Assembly (NCBI GenBank): GCA_039908285.1
Contig: JAMOBE010000130.1
Span: 1 to 8,132, forward strand
Reading direction: 5' to 3'
DNA length: 8,132 nt
Origin: JAMOBE01 sp039908285
GTDB lineage: Bacteria > Pseudomonadota > Alphaproteobacteria > Rhodospirillales > Rhodospirillaceae
The first letter of the stretch is position 1. Every line of letters begins with the position of its first letter. Positions 6,370 through 8,132 of this stretch are shown here, one piece after another. A program made the translations under genes and the position numbers. The notes under the pieces are model-generated. The model saw only the letters and a list, made by a program, of their open reading frames with translations. It was not told where the DNA came from and searched no databases.

Positions 6370-7149
6370 ATGCATATTCAGCCTCTGATGTGGATCCTCC
6401 TTCTCCCATTCCTTCTCCTGCCACCGATAGCCATGGCGGAGCCGCCGCCGGCCGGTCCCTTCGCCGAGGCCGCCGGTCCCTTCGCCGAGGCCGCCGGTCC
6501 CTTCGCCGAGGCCGAGTGCGTCGCCTGTCATCCGCGGACCGTCGCCGATCTCGGCACCGGCCCGCATGGCCGTGGCGGCTGCATCGGCTGCCACGGCGAT
6601 CGTCACGGCGGAGCGGCGGCCCGGGCGCGACGGGACGAGGCCTGTCTGCCCTGCCACGGCGAAGCGACGGGACCGCTCGGGCGCAGTCACCTGACGTCCA
6701 AGCATGGGGTGATCGTCACCCTGGAGGCGCCGCGCTGGGACTGGACCCGGCCCCTGTCCGGAGCCGGGTACCGGGCGCCGTCCTGCGCCTACTGCCACCT
6801 GCACGAGGGACGGCACGGCGGGAGCGAACCGGCGACGGCCTGCCTCGACTGCCACTCGCCCCGCTTCGCCGAGACCATGGCGGCGGCGGCGGAGCGGACG
6901 CTGGCCATCGGCCGGCTGAAACTGAGGGAGGGCGAGGACGTGGCCGCCTCGGCGCCGGAGGTCCCGGATCTCGCCCCCCTCCTCACCCGACTGCGGGCCA
7001 GCCACGCCGCCCTGCGCGCCGGCGCCGCCCACCACTCGCCCGATATCCAGTGGTGGCACGGCCAAGCGGCCCTCGACGGTGATCTCATCCGCCTCAAGGC
7101 CGCCGTCACCCGGTTCCGGCGGGAAAAAGCCACCGCGACCCCGCCGTAA
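6370..7149 (+). CDS. Exported pentaheme cytochrome c related to the octaheme protein
   Basis: The 259-residue product has a signal peptide (residues 1 to about 23, cleavage near AMA/EPP) and five CXXCH haem sites, at C50, C71, C92, C139 and C158. It is homologous to the octaheme protein upstream. CIGCHGDRH matches CDACHGNDH at haem 2. ARRDEACLPCH matches ARRPEACLTCH at octaheme haem 6. The next haem follows after exactly the same 47 residues, via S-x-HG, WDW, PL and CAYCH. CLDCHSPRFAETM and the helical tail with HHSPDIQWWHG resemble the HAO C-terminal domain. The counterparts of octaheme haems 3-5, including the active-site haem 4 of HAOs, appear to be missing. It is therefore probably an electron-transfer partner rather than an enzyme. 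The ATG at 6370 has AAGG at 6360-6363, 6 nt upstream. It is the last gene of the operon and no terminator is visible in the 17-nt gap to the convergent gene. Confidence 0.85.
   Translation: MHIQPLMWILLLPFLLLPPIAMAEPPPAGPFAEAAGPFAEAAGPFAEAECVACHPRTVADLGTGPHGRGGCIGCHGDRHGGAAARARRDEACLPCHGEATGPLGRSHLTSKHGVIVTLEAPRWDWTRPLSGAGYRAPSCAYCHLHEGRHGGSEPATACLDCHSPRFAETMAAAAERTLAIGRLKLREGEDVAASAPEVPDLAPLLTRLRASHAALRAGAAHHSPDIQWWHGQAALDGDLIRLKAAVTRFRREKATATPP
6451..6513 (+). repeat. Three perfect tandem 21-bp repeats in the pentaheme gene
   Basis: Units at 6451-6471, 6472-6492 and 6493-6513 are identical at the DNA level. Each encodes AGPFAEA, giving residues 28-48 of the precursor. They form a spacer between the signal peptide and the first haem motif (C50). 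Complete identity suggests recent or ongoing copy-number change by replication slippage. Changes in copy number stay in frame, so the spacer length could vary between strains. Confidence 0.95.
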
Positions 7150-7166
7150 GGACACGATGCAAAAAC

Positions 7167-7916
7167 TCACAGCCAGTCGATGGCGGCGGTGAACATGTAG
7201 CCGCTGCCGCGGACCGTCTGGATGAAGGTGGGCTGTTCGGGATTGGTCTCGATCTTACGGCGGAGTCGCATCACCTGGATGTCGACGCTGCGGTCGAAGA
7301 CGTCGCTTTCACCATTCCTGGCCAGGTCGAGAAGCTGCTCCCGCGACAGCACCCGATTCGGGTGGGTCATGAAGATCCCGAGCAGCTTGAACTCCCCCGG
7401 CGTCAGGCGGACCTCGGCACCGGCGGGGCTGAAGACCCGGCTGGCGGCGAAGTCGATGCGCCAGCCCTCGAACCGTCCCGTCCGCGCCTCGACGCCGCCA
7501 CGGGTGGGGGGCTGGGCCGGAGTCGGCTCCCCGCCACCGCCACCGCCACCGGCGGCGGTGCGGCGAAGCACGGCGCCGATGCGGGCCAGAAGCTCGCGCA
7601 CGCTGAACGGCTTGGCCACGTAGTCGTCGGCGCCGATTTCCAGTCCCACCACCCGGTCCATCTCATCGCTGCGGCCGGTCAGCATGATGATGGGAGTCTT
7701 CGAGGTGCCGCGCACATACCGGGCGATGTCGAAACCGGTTTCTCCGGGAAGGTTGAGGTCAAGGACGATGAGGTCGACTCCGCGCTCGGCCATCACCCGC
7801 CGCAGCCCGGCCCCGTCAGGCACGGCGCTCGCCTCGTAGCCATGGGCGGTCAGATAGTCCCGAAGAAACTCCGTCAGCGACGGATCGTCATCGACGACCA
7901 GGACGTGTTTCGTCAT
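7167..7916 (-). CDS. OmpR/PhoB-family two-component response regulator
   Basis: The 249-residue cytoplasmic regulator has a receiver domain (about 1-120). The acidic pocket is D10/D11, the phosphoacceptor is D53 (LDLNLP), the switch threonine is T80 (IIMLTGRSDEMD), and the conserved lysine is K102 (AKPFSVRELLARI). A glycine- and proline-rich linker (about 121-141, seven consecutive Gly) leads to a winged-helix DNA-binding domain (about 148-245) with LTPGEFKLLGIFMTHPNRVLSRE and the wing signature FIQTVRGSGYMF. The start at 7916 is preferred: GGGGGAG lies 10 nt upstream. A TTG at 7964 would add 16 low-complexity residues and would sit almost at the predicted transcription start. No partner histidine kinase is visible. 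The gene points towards the cytochrome operon, and whether it regulates that operon cannot be told. Confidence 0.95.
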   Translation of the reverse strand: MTKHVLVVDDDPSLTEFLRDYLTAHGYEASAVPDGAGLRRVMAERGVDLIVLDLNLPGETGFDIARYVRGTSKTPIIMLTGRSDEMDRVVGLEIGADDYVAKPFSVRELLARIGAVLRRTAAGGGGGGGEPTPAQPPTRGGVEARTGRFEGWRIDFAASRVFSPAGAEVRLTPGEFKLLGIFMTHPNRVLSREQLLDLARNGESDVFDRSVDIQVMRLRRKIETNPEQPTFIQTVRGSGYMFTAAIDWL

Positions 7917-7969
7917 TGGTGGTGGACTCCCCCCTCCCGACCGGCCCCCTGTCGCCGGGATCAATGGAA

Positions 7970-7998
7970 AGTCTATGCCCAGAGGTCCGGACTTGCAA
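7970..7998 (-). promoter_or_regulatory. Possible sigma-70-type promoter of the response regulator
   Basis: Read on the minus strand, TTGCAA (7998-7993) and TAGACT (7975-7970) are separated by 17 nt, each matching 4 of 6 consensus bases. Transcription would begin near 7963, about 45 nt before the ATG at 7916. Two abutting 8-bp palindromes, GTCCGGAC (7985-7992) and CTTGCAAG (7992-7999), overlap the spacer and -35 box and could bind a regulator. Farther upstream CGAAT-CGC-ATTCG (8035-8047) is a small dyad. From 8000 to the window edge no gene is visible. Confidence 0.35.
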
Positions 7999-8132
7999 GA
8001 CTCGGGCGGTCATGGCAGCGGTTCGAAATGCGGACGAATCGCATTCGAGTGTGTGGCAGGTTGGGCTTGTGAGTCGAAAATATCACAGGCGGTAGGTATT
8101 CTTTGACGGTGGCCCAAGATATAGCCGATATG

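Noticed and set aside
6253..7170. Long minus-strand open frame opposite the pentaheme gene
   Set aside because: It runs through the intergenic palindromes and tandem repeats and has no domain signature; the plus-strand gene explains the region.
8103..8132. Possible promoter (TTGACG at 8103-8108) for a plus-strand gene beyond the window edge
   Set aside because: The -10 position falls on CGATAT/GATATG at the very edge and matches weakly; no downstream gene is visible to support it.

Overview
The window is GC-rich DNA, with coding regions that often approach 70-78% GC. A classical methyl-accepting chemotaxis protein, an OmpR-type response regulator and G/C-rich paired-palindrome intergenic repeats together suggest an alphaproteobacterium, perhaps of the Rhodospirillales. 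That placement is an inference from style only; no rRNA or other taxonomic marker is present.

Layout. (1) Positions 1-101 hold the last codons of an unidentified gene. (2) Positions 161-1900 encode a complete chemoreceptor, closed by a strong rho-independent terminator at 1933-1960. (3) Positions 2045-7149 hold a tightly packed plus-strand operon of five genes behind a short promoter/operator region. In order they are an ArsR-type repressor fused to a rhodanese domain, a TVP38/DedA-type membrane protein fused to a rhodanese domain, a NapH-like polytopic membrane protein with two 4Fe-4S clusters, an exported octaheme c-type cytochrome of the hydroxylamine oxidoreductase (HAO) superfamily, and an exported pentaheme cytochrome related to it. 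The first four genes overlap or are separated by 4 nt. The fifth is set apart by a 119-bp paired-palindrome element (6237-6355). (4) An OmpR/PhoB-type response regulator (7167-7916, minus strand) converges on the operon with a 17-nt gap, and its likely promoter lies at 7970-7998.

How the genes may work together (inference). The NapH-like protein could pass quinol electrons through its Fe-S clusters to periplasmic multiheme cytochromes. The octaheme protein would be the catalytic unit. The pentaheme protein looks like the same fold without hemes 3-5, so it could be an electron-transfer partner or regulatory subunit. The two rhodanese fusions suggest that expression and membrane physiology respond to sulfane sulfur (persulfide, polysulfide, thiosulfate). 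The octaheme protein appears to lack the tyrosine that builds the P460 heme of oxidising HAOs, which favours a reductase acting on a nitrogen or sulfur oxy-compound. The substrate cannot be read from the sequence.

The most notable points are the apparent deletion relationship between the two cytochromes, the unusual pairing of a NapH-type protein with an HAO-type protein under an ArsR-rhodanese regulator, and the repeat element inside the operon.
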